Shown here one piece after another: positions 34,884-44,259 of a DNA stretch of 64,000 bases. Every line of letters starts with the position of its first letter. Positions within the stretch are counted from its first letter, which is position 1. The stretch spans positions 24,294 through 88,293 of the forward strand of contig CAVRZY010000178.1 in NCBI GenBank assembly GCA_963725415.1. The letters are read 5' to 3'. Source of the DNA: CAVRZY01 sp963725415. GTDB taxonomy: Bacteria; Acidobacteriota; Terriglobia; Bryobacterales; Bryobacteraceae. A program made the translations under genes and the position numbers. The notes beneath the pieces were generated by a model. The model was not told the DNA's origin. It did no database searches and worked only from the letters and a program-made list of their open reading frames with translations.

Positions 34884-37490
34884 ATGTTCGTTCATTCGCG
34901 CCGCGGCTTCCTGCAAGCCTCTGTTGTCTCGCCGGTGTTGGCCGCGGGAACGTCGGAAGCCGCCGCGCTACTGGCGCCGTGGATCCCAAAGACGGTGGCG
35001 AAGTGGAAGGCCCGGTGGATCTGGGACGACTACAACCGCGAAACCACCAACATCTTCGTCTGCCTGCGCAAGCGGATTGTGCTGGACTCCGCGGTTCGCT
35101 CGGCCGAGCTCTGGTGCACGGCTAACAGCTTCTACCGCCTGTACATCAACGGCCAGCAGGCAGGGATAGGTCCTGAGCCCAACGAGCCACCCTTCAAGTA
35201 TTACGACTACTACCAACCCGCCGCCCTGTTCCGCGTAGGCGAGAACTCGATTGCCGCGCTGTGCTACAACCTGGGCATCGGAACGCACTTTTACGGCGCC
35301 GGGCCGGGCGGCTTCCTGCTGCAGGGCCTGCTCGAGCTGGACAACGGGCGCCGGATCGAGATCCTCACCGACGGTTCCTGGCAGGCCGCTGTCCCGCGCT
35401 GGTACTCGCGCTATGCGCCCCAGATGTTATGGGCCAGCGGGTTTCAAGAAACCTTCGACCTGCGGAAGGAGGCTGTGGACTGGGCCACGAACTTCGGCGC
35501 AACCGGGAACATCCGCTGGGGCTGGGCCGCCGAGTACGGCGCTCCGCCAGACCCTCCTTACGTGCACCTGCTGCCGCGCGAAGTCCCTTACCAGCGCCAG
35601 AGGGTGATCGCCCCCGTGCGCGCGACCTACGCGAAGCGCGGGGAACTGCCGCCGGACTGGGTTGTCCGGCAGGCCGAAAGCATGGCCAACCCCAACCCAA
35701 ACGTGATGACTCGCATGCATCTGGCAGAAGAGATGGACCTCCCTGCCGGCGCCATAACGGGTCCCGGCAACTTGCTGGCGGACAACCCCGCGGTGACCTC
35801 GATCATGCCTCAGTCTGCGGGTAAATCCACGCGCCTTCTGGTGGACTTCGGCGAGGAGGTCGTGGGATATCTGCAAATTGACATCACGGAGATGAACGGC
35901 GGCGTGCTCGACCTGGGTTATAGCGAGTTCCTCAAGAAGGGCGACAAGATCGATCTGCTTCGCGGTGTGCTCCAGGCCGACCGCATCATTCTGGCAAAGG
36001 GCGCGCGCCAGTGGGAGAGTTACGACCGGCGGGCCTTTCGTTATCTTCTGCTGGAAGCCCAGGGCTTGAAGGGGCCGCTCGACATCCGCCAGCTTAGGGT
36101 CCTGCGGACCGCCTACCCGGTCGAGTACGCCGGCCGCTTCGAATGCGCCGACGCGGTGCTGAACCGCATCTGGGAGACCTGCCGCCGCTCGACCGAGCTC
36201 AACATGCACGATCACTACGAGGACGGGCCGATTCGCGAGCGCGGCCAGTACGCCGGCGATATCCGCACCACGGCGCTGTGGAACTACTACCTGTTCGGCG
36301 ATCGGCTGCTGATCGCCAAAGCCCTCCGCCACTTCGCCCGCATCCAGAACAGCTCCGGCTGGTTCAAGACCCTCAGTCCCAGCGGCACTCGCCACAACAT
36401 CGTCGAGATGATGATGCAGTGGGTCATCACGCTCTGGGAATACTACTGGTACACCGGCGACGCCGGGCTGGCGCGCGAGCTGGCGCCCCATGCCTATCGC
36501 GCCCTGCAATGGTTCGAGCAGTACCTGGAGCCGGATGGTCTGATCGGCAAAGCCGACTCGCGGGATTGGTGGGTCTTCCTGGACTGGGGCACCTTCGATT
36601 TCCGGGACGAGATCGCCGGCTTGAACCTCTGGTATTTCTATGCGCTGGAGACGGCCGTCAGGCTGGCTCAATTGCGCGGTGATGCCTCCGAAGCGGAGGA
36701 TTTCGCGGGTTTGGCGCGCCGGGTGGCCGCGGGCATCGAGCGCAGATTCTGGAACCCAAAGGAAGGCGCCTACGTGGACTGCTGGACGCCGGCAGGTCCG
36801 TCTTCCCGGATCACGCGGCAGACCAACTATCTGGCCATGCTGAGCCGCGCCGCGCCCCGCGAGCGCTGGAGCGCAATGGTGAATCGCGTCACCCGGCCGG
36901 ACATCGAGCGCATCCAAACTCCCTACTTCAAGTACTTCGAACTCGAGTGCTGGCTCCTGGCCGGCCGCCCCATCCAAGCTGTACTGGACGAGATTCGTGC
37001 CTGGTGGGGAGAGCAGATCCGCCGCGGCGCCACCACCTTCTGGGAGGTGTTTGACGACACCAGCCCGCCCGACAGCGTCCCCGAGGGCACCTGTTGTCAT
37101 TCCTGGACCGCTGGGCCAGTGGTGTTGCTGGGCCAGGAGATCCTGGGCGTGAAGCCCGCCGAACCGGGTTTCCGGAAAGTCCTCATCCGGCCGAGGTGGG
37201 CGGATTTGGAGTCGGTCCGCGGCGCGGTGCCCACGCCAAACGGTCCCATAGAGGTTGGCTGGGACGGCGGGCCGCGTCCGAGACGGTTCTCCTTCACCAT
37301 CCCGCCCTGCGAGGCGAGGGTCGGCGTGCCCGTGGATACTGGGGTCCGGTCCGTCCGGCTGGATGGCCACCAGCTTTCAGGCACCCCGGAGGCAGATGGT
37401 TACCTGTATTTCACAGTCCAACAAGGCGGTGAACATGTGGTCGAAATTGGCGCTAGCAGCGCTGACGGCTTGCCCCCTCCTGGGCGCTGA
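34884..37490 (+). CDS. GH78-like alpha-L-rhamnosidase family protein
   Basis: An 868-residue exported protein with Tat-like leader MFVHSRRGFLQASVV. The N-terminal beta-sandwich half carries WTANSFYRLYINGQ-type sequence (LWCTANSFYRLYINGQQAG); the catalytic (alpha/alpha)6 barrel starts near residue 420 with NRIWETCRRSTELN, HDHYEDGPIRERGQY (the acidic segment that in GH78 reads DCPQRDER) and WWVFLDWGTFD; a C-terminal sandwich follows with FRKVLIRPRWADLESVRG. Members cleave terminal rhamnose from plant glycosides. Substrate is inferred from family only. Confidence 0.85.
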   Translation: MFVHSRRGFLQASVVSPVLAAGTSEAAALLAPWIPKTVAKWKARWIWDDYNRETTNIFVCLRKRIVLDSAVRSAELWCTANSFYRLYINGQQAGIGPEPNEPPFKYYDYYQPAALFRVGENSIAALCYNLGIGTHFYGAGPGGFLLQGLLELDNGRRIEILTDGSWQAAVPRWYSRYAPQMLWASGFQETFDLRKEAVDWATNFGATGNIRWGWAAEYGAPPDPPYVHLLPREVPYQRQRVIAPVRATYAKRGELPPDWVVRQAESMANPNPNVMTRMHLAEEMDLPAGAITGPGNLLADNPAVTSIMPQSAGKSTRLLVDFGEEVVGYLQIDITEMNGGVLDLGYSEFLKKGDKIDLLRGVLQADRIILAKGARQWESYDRRAFRYLLLEAQGLKGPLDIRQLRVLRTAYPVEYAGRFECADAVLNRIWETCRRSTELNMHDHYEDGPIRERGQYAGDIRTTALWNYYLFGDRLLIAKALRHFARIQNSSGWFKTLSPSGTRHNIVEMMMQWVITLWEYYWYTGDAGLARELAPHAYRALQWFEQYLEPDGLIGKADSRDWWVFLDWGTFDFRDEIAGLNLWYFYALETAVRLAQLRGDASEAEDFAGLARRVAAGIERRFWNPKEGAYVDCWTPAGPSSRITRQTNYLAMLSRAAPRERWSAMVNRVTRPDIERIQTPYFKYFELECWLLAGRPIQAVLDEIRAWWGEQIRRGATTFWEVFDDTSPPDSVPEGTCCHSWTAGPVVLLGQEILGVKPAEPGFRKVLIRPRWADLESVRGAVPTPNGPIEVGWDGGPRPRRFSFTIPPCEARVGVPVDTGVRSVRLDGHQLSGTPEADGYLYFTVQQGGEHVVEIGASSADGLPPPGR

Positions 37491-39567
37491 GGACTGGAAG
37501 AGCAGCGTCCCCATCATCTACAACATCGATTACGGCGCCGGTCACGTCGGCAGTCCCGAGTACCTGAAGAAGATCGCCGACGCTCCCCCGCAGCTCATGC
37601 ACGTCGGCGAGGATGTTCCCATCAGCAGTGTCTACGGCACCAAGGACGGCTATTCCGGCAACAAACCGAGACTGCTTTCCGCCGCCGAGGTTCGCGCCAA
37701 GATCAAAGAGCTCGAAGAGTACGTGGCCGGTCTCCACCGCGCCGGCGTGGATTGGGTCATTCCCTACATCAACAACAAGGCGGTCATCGGCGATCACGTC
37801 AAGCGGAGCGGGTTCTTCGAATTCTTCGATCGCTGGGACCGGTTCGCGGAGTTCGGCTTTGGCCCGCGCCCCTCCGAAGACATGGCGCAGGCCCAGATGC
37901 GCTATCCCTTCCGCCGCATGGATTACGCCAAGAAGGAGCATCCGTTCTATCCGAACCGCTTGTACCAGATGTGTGGGAACAACCCGAACTGGCGCCGGTA
38001 TCTGCTGGCCGTGACCGCCAACATCGCCCGCTGCGGCTACGACGGTGTCTTTGTCGATGAGATGGATCTACGAGATTACTGTGCGCACGACGAGACCAAG
38101 TTCCGCGCCTACCTGGCCCAGAAATACACCGAGGTGGAGCGCCGCCGCCGCTTCGGTCGCGCTGATCTGGAATCGCTGGCCCTGGGCTACCCCGGAGACG
38201 GCGCCCTGTGGTACGACACGCAGGCTTTCTGGTCCTACAGCAATGCCGATCTGCTGCGAGCCGTCCGCGATGAAGGCCGAAAAACCAATCCCAATTTCTT
38301 CGTGATCCCCAACTACGGCCCCTTCGCGCACTTTGATGGTGTCAGCAAGCGCGCCCCTTCAGGCAAGGATCCCGCGCCCTGGGCGCCGGTCAGCCGCTTG
38401 ATCATGTTCGAGGAGATGCAGCGCCCCGGCCAGTTGGCAGAGAACATTTTCCTGGACTACATCCTTCAGTACAAGCTGGCCTTTGCGTACGGCTTTCGCG
38501 CCGGCCTGCTGTCCTATATGGCGCGGGAGCCGGTGGGCATCGAGCTGTCGATGGCCGAAGCCGCCGCGGGCGGTGGCGGCGCGCTCATCCAGCCCTACTA
38601 TGAGGCGCCGGAGTCCCGCCGCAAGTTCCGCCGCTTCTTCGCTGAGCATCGCGAGCTGTTCGAAGGCTACGAGAGCTGGGCCGACGTGGCTGTTCTGTTC
38701 GCCTACGACCAGTTGTACTGGGGCAATGCCTCCCACGTGCAGGCCCTCTATCGCCTCTCCCAGTACCTCTCCGAGCAGCACATTCCATTTGACCTCATCG
38801 CTCCCGCTCAGGCCACCAGCGCGCGCCTGTCGCGCTATGCCGCCGTCATCACGCCTTACCTGAGGTATGTTCCTGACAGTCTGCTGGCCGAACTCGGAAG
38901 GTATGCGGCTGCCGGGGGTGTGTGGCTGGACATTGGCGGTTCCGGCCAATTCGATGACGCGGGCCACCTCCGCATGCGGATGGACCGCGAGCCTGCTGTG
39001 GAACGCCTGGGAAAGGGCCGCATCCTCCGCACCCGCGATTTGAACGAACTGCTCCCCTATCCCCGCTTCGCGCTGTACCTGATGAAAGAAGACGATGCCA
39101 ACGAGCTCAAGGAGATCGTGACCTTCTTGCAGGCCGCCCAGGCCGGTGAGATCATCACCCCACCCGGCCCGCATGGTCCCGATCTGCGCGCTGTGTTGGA
39201 AGCCAACACCCGCCCTTCCCTTTCCATTCTGCCCGCGGCGAGCCTCGCAGGTCTGCGCTCGAACCTCTGGCGCAACAAGGACAGAATCGTGGCCCATTTC
39301 GTCAATTACTATTGCCCGATTCCCACCCAAGTGGAGATGGGCAAGGGCCAGTTCAAGACCGAAGGTTCCCCGGAACAATTCGCTCCCAAGGTGCTGGAGA
39401 AGGTTGCCGTCCGGCTGCGCGTCCCGGCCGGCAAGGTCACTTCGGTGAGAGCCTTTGATCCGGATTCCGCTCAGCCCGTATCCTTGCCGTACACGCAGAA
39501 GGGCAACTCAGTGGAGTTTATCCTCCCGGCTGTCCGGATCTACAAGCTTGTCGAGCTGACGCTGTGA
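37435..39567 (+). CDS. Exported TIM-barrel glycosidase-like protein (GH42-like)
   Basis: About 710 residues from ATG 37435, giving a signal peptide (WSKLALAALTACPLLGAE). The start lies 56 bases inside the GH78 gene. A TIM barrel is suggested by DWVIPYINNKAVIGD, YDGVFVDEMDLRDY and FVIPNYGPFAHFDG; a following Rossmann-like module (YAAVITPYLRYVPDSLLAEL, AAAGGVWLDIGGSG) resembles the GH42 trimerisation domain. I do not recognise an exact family. FVDEMD is a candidate catalytic acid site. Cotranscribed with GH78, so probably acts on the same glycoside. Confidence 0.65.
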   Translation: MWSKLALAALTACPLLGAEDWKSSVPIIYNIDYGAGHVGSPEYLKKIADAPPQLMHVGEDVPISSVYGTKDGYSGNKPRLLSAAEVRAKIKELEEYVAGLHRAGVDWVIPYINNKAVIGDHVKRSGFFEFFDRWDRFAEFGFGPRPSEDMAQAQMRYPFRRMDYAKKEHPFYPNRLYQMCGNNPNWRRYLLAVTANIARCGYDGVFVDEMDLRDYCAHDETKFRAYLAQKYTEVERRRRFGRADLESLALGYPGDGALWYDTQAFWSYSNADLLRAVRDEGRKTNPNFFVIPNYGPFAHFDGVSKRAPSGKDPAPWAPVSRLIMFEEMQRPGQLAENIFLDYILQYKLAFAYGFRAGLLSYMAREPVGIELSMAEAAAGGGGALIQPYYEAPESRRKFRRFFAEHRELFEGYESWADVAVLFAYDQLYWGNASHVQALYRLSQYLSEQHIPFDLIAPAQATSARLSRYAAVITPYLRYVPDSLLAELGRYAAAGGVWLDIGGSGQFDDAGHLRMRMDREPAVERLGKGRILRTRDLNELLPYPRFALYLMKEDDANELKEIVTFLQAAQAGEIITPPGPHGPDLRAVLEANTRPSLSILPAASLAGLRSNLWRNKDRIVAHFVNYYCPIPTQVEMGKGQFKTEGSPEQFAPKVLEKVAVRLRVPAGKVTSVRAFDPDSAQPVSLPYTQKGNSVEFILPAVRIYKLVELTL

Positions 39568-39568
39568 T

Positions 39569-39586
39569 GACAGGCCATGGGCCGTC
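39569..39586. terminator. Palindrome between convergent stops
   Basis: GACAGGCC-AT-GGGCCGTC, near-perfect palindrome squeezed between the glycosidase TGA (39565-39567) and the amidohydrolase stop (39590-39592). It resembles family B repeats and could terminate both genes. Confidence 0.4.
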
Positions 39587-39589
39587 CCA

Positions 39590-40798
39590 CTAAACTGGTG
39601 CGACCAGGCGCTTGCCGCGGCAGATGGTCAGGCGGCTCACAACCCTCTTCTGGGCGGTGACGGCGTTTCTCTGGGAGTCCACCAGTTGAAATTGCCCTTC
39701 CTCGATGGCCAGCAACGCCAAGTCCGCCGGTGCGCCTACCTCGAGCGTGCCCAAGCCCGGGATGCGGTTGATGACACGGGCTGGGTTGGCGGTGGCGCGC
39801 ACCAGCACGTCCTCCAGGCTCAAGCCCAAATGCAGGAACTTGGACAGGGTGGTGGGCATGTCGTAAACCGGGCCGTTGATGTTGAGATTGTACAGGTCGG
39901 TGGAGATGGTGTCCGGCAAGAACCCGGCCTCGATGGCCTTTCGGGCCACCGCGAAGTTGAAGCTGCCGGCGCCGTGGCCGACATCGAACAGCACGCCACG
40001 GGCGCGGGCTTCCTTCACACCGGGCTTGAGTTTGCCGGCCGGGTCCAGGATGCCCAGAGTGTGCGGGTTGTAGCAGTGCGTGACGACATCGCCTGGCCGC
40101 ATCAGCTCCATCACTTGCGAGGTCTCCGGCGGGGCGAAGCTGATGTGGGCCATCATGGGCAGCTTGAAGAGGTCGCACAGCTCGCGGGCGATCTTCAGGA
40201 AATCCAGGCTGTAGCGGCCGTTCATGTTCGATCCGACGTACGCCTTAATGCCCAGGATGATGTCGCGGTAGGCCGTGGCCGTCATGCCGGTTCGGCGCAT
40301 TTCCTCGCGAACGTATTTGACGGGATCGACGTCCGGGTTGCGGAGGTTCGGATAGAGATGGACAAAGCCGAAGATCCGGGCCTGTTGGGGCGCCACGATG
40401 AAGCGGCGGAAGCCGGCCACCTGGTCGGAACCGAAGCTGCCCGCATCCACCCAGGTGGTGACGCCGGAGCGGGCGGCTATGGGATCGGCTTCAATGCTAA
40501 GGCCGGTGGCCGCGTGGTAGCAGTGGGTGTGCAGATCGACTAGGCCCGGCGTAACGTAGAGCCCGCGGGCATCGATGACCTCGAGTCCCCGCTCGGCCGG
40601 GATGCTGTCTTCCACCGCGGCGATCTTGCCGTCCAAAACAGCCAGGTCGGCGCGGCCGCGGAAACGGCGGCTGGGGTCCAGCACTTCGCCGTTCTGGATC
40701 AGCATGTCGAAGCGGCGCTGCCGCTGCTCAAAGCCGGCCGCGGCCGTGGTGGCCAGCGTTTGAAGGAACTGCCGGCGAATCATGGAAGGCTTCATCAC
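39590..40798 (-). CDS. Amidohydrolase/deacetylase family metallohydrolase
   Basis: A 402-residue enzyme with a short leader (MIRRQFLQTLATTAAAG). Amidohydrolase fold marks: GLYVTPGLVDLHTHCYHA (HxH metal site), GIKAYVGSN (candidate carboxylated Lys), MMAHISFAP, THCYNPHT, FDVGHGAGSFNF and TISTDLYN. C-terminal LEVGAPADLALL is the usual closing strand. Related enzymes act on N-acyl or cyclic amides. Overlaps the previous gene by four bases (ATGA). Confidence 0.86.
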   Translation of the reverse strand: MMKPSMIRRQFLQTLATTAAAGFEQRQRRFDMLIQNGEVLDPSRRFRGRADLAVLDGKIAAVEDSIPAERGLEVIDARGLYVTPGLVDLHTHCYHAATGLSIEADPIAARSGVTTWVDAGSFGSDQVAGFRRFIVAPQQARIFGFVHLYPNLRNPDVDPVKYVREEMRRTGMTATAYRDIILGIKAYVGSNMNGRYSLDFLKIARELCDLFKLPMMAHISFAPPETSQVMELMRPGDVVTHCYNPHTLGILDPAGKLKPGVKEARARGVLFDVGHGAGSFNFAVARKAIEAGFLPDTISTDLYNLNINGPVYDMPTTLSKFLHLGLSLEDVLVRATANPARVINRIPGLGTLEVGAPADLALLAIEEGQFQLVDSQRNAVTAQKRVVSRLTICRGKRLVAPV

Positions 40799-42096
40799 TT
40801 TTTCTCCCTGCTCAGCTCGACGCCCCGCGCCGAGACGTAGTACTTGGCCAGCATGTAGGGCTTCTCCCAGGCCGGGACCGACTTGGGCGATTTCAGGTAC
40901 TCGAAAAATCTCCTTGTGACCTGGGCGAAGTGGGCCTCGTGCCCGACGCGGTAGCGGTCGGGGATGAGGATTCGCATTCGCTCACCGAGATCTTGGACAG
41001 CCAGACCCGGGAACTGCGTTTGTAGGCCTTCGATCTTCTTGTTCAAAGCCGCGAGGACGACCGTCTTCTGACGGGCCGTCCTGGGAACCACATACAGCTC
41101 CGGCCGGAACTTCTCCGGCTTGCCCTGGCGGACCTCGGGGCGCGACCTGGTCCCCCTGAAAGAGGCCACGTAAGTGTCGCCGGTTCCCGCCGGCGCTTCG
41201 TAGTTCCACAAAACGTCCAGCTTGACGTGAATCCCTCGCAGCGTGTAGGCAACCTGGTTGTTGCAGTGGTATTCGAAGCGGTCGCCCTTCACGGATTCCG
41301 AGATGTCCTCCGGGAACGAGGTTTCGCCGGTCACACGCTGGAACTGGTCTCTCGTCAGGACGGTGGGCCAACGCTTGGCGCCGAGCACCCGGATGTCGTT
41401 GCGATAGTCGAGCGGCTGATCCGGGAACAGCGTCCACTGCACCAGGTCCACCAGGTGCGTGCCCACGTCGGAGAGCCCTTCACCCTGCTGGTGGATGTCG
41501 AAAAAGGAAAGCGGGCGCAGGCTGGGGACTCCTGCCACGGTCTTGAAGATGTGGTGCACGCTCTCCATGTGCACCGCGGGCTGCTGCCGCGTACCGGCGA
41601 GGGGAGCGCCAAAGATTTCCCGGTCATTGACCAGCTCGCGGTGCAGGATGGAGGTGATCTCGAAGCGCTCGGTCATGATGTCGTAGGCCACTAGAGCTTT
41701 GCGCTCGGCGGCCTCCAGCGCCGCTTCCAGCTTGGGCAGGTCCTCGGACCGGATGATCCAGGGCTTGTCGGCCAGCACGTGCAGCCCGGCCTCCAGCGAA
41801 GCCTGAATGACATCGATCTTGCCGCGATTGCGGCCCGACATCACCACCACGTTGCCGGGGCGTTCCCGGAGCATGCGCGCCAGGCAGTCGGAGCTGCAAT
41901 GGATATCCAGTTCCCAGGCCGTGGGGTTCTCTTGGCGCAGATTGAACCGGGCGATGCGGTTCAGATGCTCAATCAGATCCGGTCCCAGCGGCGCATAGAC
42001 GGCCACGCGCCTGGACACGCCGGGATACATTTCTTTCTGAATCAGTGCGGCGTGGAAGTGGCCGGGGTCCAGCGTCATCAGCTTCACTTCCGGCAT
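40795..42096 (-). CDS. Gfo/Idh/MocA oxidoreductase with special C-terminal domain
   Basis: A 433-residue protein. The N-terminus departs from the usual Rossmann start (KLMTLDPGHFHAALIQKEM), followed by VVVMSGRNRGKIDVI and GLHVLADKPWIIRSED, the family signature with Lys. Later segments GLSDVGTHLVDLVQWTLF and HCNNQVAYTLRGIHVKLD are typical of the putative-oxidoreductase-C branch found in this phylum. ATG 42094-42096 follows AGGAGG. First gene of a two-gene operon with the amidohydrolase. Confidence 0.84.
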   Translation of the reverse strand: MPEVKLMTLDPGHFHAALIQKEMYPGVSRRVAVYAPLGPDLIEHLNRIARFNLRQENPTAWELDIHCSSDCLARMLRERPGNVVVMSGRNRGKIDVIQASLEAGLHVLADKPWIIRSEDLPKLEAALEAAERKALVAYDIMTERFEITSILHRELVNDREIFGAPLAGTRQQPAVHMESVHHIFKTVAGVPSLRPLSFFDIHQQGEGLSDVGTHLVDLVQWTLFPDQPLDYRNDIRVLGAKRWPTVLTRDQFQRVTGETSFPEDISESVKGDRFEYHCNNQVAYTLRGIHVKLDVLWNYEAPAGTGDTYVASFRGTRSRPEVRQGKPEKFRPELYVVPRTARQKTVVLAALNKKIEGLQTQFPGLAVQDLGERMRILIPDRYRVGHEAHFAQVTRRFFEYLKSPKSVPAWEKPYMLAKYYVSARGVELSREKK

Positions 42097-42191
42097 GCCT
42101 TTACCTCCTGGTGACGTGATTTGCCCATCGGTTAAGCAGAATATTGTATTACCCTCGCGCGCCCGAGGCCATTCGCAGATAGAATAGCCAC

Positions 42192-43145
42192 ATGAAACGA
42201 CGTGAATTCCTTGAAAAAGCGTTTGCGGGCGGGGCGCTGCTGGGAAGCAGCGTTGCGGTTGCGGCCCAGGCTGCGGGCGAGATGGTGATCGAGCGGCCTC
42301 AAGCCGGCAAGCCGCACACCGGGAAGGTCCTGGCTGCGATCCAGCCGCACTCCGATGACATTCCTCTATTCGCCTCAGGCACAGTCGCCAAGCTCATTGA
42401 TGAGGGCTATACCGGCTACCTCATCCGCACCACCAACGACGACATGGGAGACCCGCCGGGCGAACACGGGACTGTTGGCCAGAACGTGCTGGGCAACGAA
42501 CGTGACAGCCAGGAAGTGGCGCGAATTCTGGGATTGAAGCGCGTCTTCGACCTGAATTACAGCAACCACCAGATGGACGGCGAGTCGCGCCTTGAGATCC
42601 GCGCGCGGTTCATCTTCCTGATCCGCTTGCTGAAAATCGATACGATCATCTGCTACGATCCTTCGGGCCACTATGAGGAGAATCCGGACCATTACGTGAC
42701 GGCGCAATGTGTCGAGGCGGCCTGCTGGATGGCCGGCCGGGAACTGGATTACCCCGAGCACTTCGCGGCCGGGCTGGAGCCGCACGCCGTCCAGGAGAAG
42801 TACTACCACGCGCGGTTTCCGCAGTTCATCAACCGGGTGGTGGACATCAGCCCGTACTTCGACAAGAAGGTGGAGGCCAACCGCGCCAACCGGGCCAAGG
42901 GCCCGGCCGGCAGCAACGGATCGCGCCTAAGGAAGGCGCTGGCTGCGCGCAACTTGCGCCTGCCGTTGCTAGGTGACGATGACCTGGCGGCCGAGCGCGA
43001 GTACATCAAGCAGTTCGTCTTGGCGCAGGATCGGGAACTGGGACGCAAGTACGGCCTCCAGTACGCCGAGCAGTTCCACTACATCGGGCCGGAGGCGTCG
43101 CGCGTGGAAGAATACATCAAACAGCACGCGGCGCCGCTGCGATGA
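42192..43145 (+). CDS. PIG-L family deacetylase, exported
   Basis: A 317-residue protein with a leader (MKRREFLEKAFAGGALLGSS). PIG-L/LmbE marks: AAIQPHSDDIPLFASGTV (zinc motif, HSDD in place of HPDD), TNDDMGD, FDLNYSNHQMD and YDPSGHYEENPDHYVTAQ (third zinc ligand). These enzymes remove N-acetyl groups from GlcNAc conjugates. Divergent from the oxidoreductase. A long palindromic repeat follows its stop. Confidence 0.88.
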   Translation: MKRREFLEKAFAGGALLGSSVAVAAQAAGEMVIERPQAGKPHTGKVLAAIQPHSDDIPLFASGTVAKLIDEGYTGYLIRTTNDDMGDPPGEHGTVGQNVLGNERDSQEVARILGLKRVFDLNYSNHQMDGESRLEIRARFIFLIRLLKIDTIICYDPSGHYEENPDHYVTAQCVEAACWMAGRELDYPEHFAAGLEPHAVQEKYYHARFPQFINRVVDISPYFDKKVEANRANRAKGPAGSNGSRLRKALAARNLRLPLLGDDDLAAEREYIKQFVLAQDRELGRKYGLQYAEQFHYIGPEASRVEEYIKQHAAPLR

Positions 43146-43164
43146 GGGGAGCCGTTGCCGGGTT

Positions 43165-43310
43165 TTGCCCTTCCCAGTTTCGTCGAGCGGGCTGATGAGG
43201 GAAGGGTAATTCGGGTACAGGCCACGAGTTTCGCCAGAGCGGCGAAATTCGCGCCTGTCCCCGAATTACGCGGATTGCGGAGCTGGCCGTTGTGAAACTG
43301 GGGGAGGGCA
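43165..43310. repeat. Nested palindromic repeat, family A copy 2 (long form)
   Basis: Inner outer-arm pair GTAATTCGGGTACAGGC (43206-43222) and GCCTGTCCCCGAATTAC (43253-43269), inner GCC-rich hairpin, plus a further flanking pair TTGCCCTTCCCAGTTTC (about 43166-43182) and GAAACTGGGGGAGGGCAA (about 43293-43310). It fills the gap between the PIG-L and cupin genes. Confidence 0.75.
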
Positions 43311-43361
43311 AGGTTGCCGGGCGGCTTGCAAAACACACCGGGCCGTCATAGGATCGAGACC

Positions 43362-44240
43362 ATGTATAGTTACGTTGCAGTGAAGCTGGCATGTGGATTG
43401 CTCTGCGCGGCGTCTCTGATGCCGGGTGCGGAAAGGCAGGTCGATCCCACCTGGCTGCAGCGGCATGTTCCCGACGTCAAAGAGAAGGTTTCCGACGTTA
43501 CTACCGACGAGTGCCACTACAAACCGATCTTTGGCATGGGGGACCCGGATGCCAGGATGCTGCGGGGAATCGCGCGGTTCGGCGAAATGACGGTGGATCC
43601 CGGCGGCGACAGCGCTCTGGTGAGTTACCCCGCCGAAGAGCAGGTCTACGTGATCCTGGAGGGAACGGGAGTTCTGCACTACGGCGAGGAACAGGTCTCC
43701 GTGCGGAAGAACGACTTCATGTACCTGCCGCCGGGGATCAAGCATGGAATCTCGAACCCTTTCGGCAAGCCCTGCCGGCTAATCGTGATGGGATTCAAGA
43801 TTCCAGGCGACACCAAAGTCGCACCGCCACCGAAGCTCCCGCTGGCCAACATCGACGATGTGAAGAAAGAGGTGGTGGGCGGCCATCCGCCCTCGACCCT
43901 CTATCAGCTCTTGATGGGCGACACGCAGAGCAAGCGCGACAAGCTGGCCGCCGCCCATGTCCTGACCAGCCTTTTCATCATGGAGTTTGCGGCTGGCGGC
44001 ACCAACTTCCCCCACCACCACGAACGGGAAGAGGAGATCTATCTGGTGCTGAACGGCTACGGCGACATGGTGGCGGGAGGGGGTCTGGACGGGATCGAAG
44101 GGCGGCACCCCGCTAAGGCCGGTGACGCCTACTTCTTCCGGCTAAATTGCACGGTCGGGTTCTATGCCGGCAACAAGCCGGGAGAGGAAAAGGCTCACAT
44201 CCTGGCGGTGCGGTCGTTGTTTCCATTTAGAGGTCGTTAA
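43362..44240 (+). CDS. Exported bicupin protein
   Basis: About 292 residues with a signal peptide (VAVKLACGLLCAASLMPGAE). Two cupin domains: EEQVYVILEGTGVLHYGEE with MYLPPGIKHGISNP, and NFPHHHEREEEIYLVLNGYG with DAYFFRLNCTVGFYAG. The second has HHHEREE metal ligands; the first lacks the first His pair and may be structural. Followed after 19 bases by the dehydratase, so the cupin probably isomerises or binds the same sugar acid. ATG 43362 is preferred to the upstream in-frame start at 43314. Confidence 0.8.
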   Translation: MYSYVAVKLACGLLCAASLMPGAERQVDPTWLQRHVPDVKEKVSDVTTDECHYKPIFGMGDPDARMLRGIARFGEMTVDPGGDSALVSYPAEEQVYVILEGTGVLHYGEEQVSVRKNDFMYLPPGIKHGISNPFGKPCRLIVMGFKIPGDTKVAPPPKLPLANIDDVKKEVVGGHPPSTLYQLLMGDTQSKRDKLAAAHVLTSLFIMEFAAGGTNFPHHHEREEEIYLVLNGYGDMVAGGGLDGIEGRHPAKAGDAYFFRLNCTVGFYAGNKPGEEKAHILAVRSLFPFRGR

Positions 44241-44259
44241 AGAGAGGGAGACATATCCT

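Noticed and set aside
37255..37434. Extending the GH42-like protein upstream to the first in-frame start at 37255
   Set aside because: That would overlap GH78 by more than 230 bases and hide a clean signal peptide that begins at 37435.
44164..44259. Extending the dehydratase upstream of ATG 44260
   Set aside because: The frame runs through the bicupin gene; ATG 44260 has a strong ribosome site and starts the leader.
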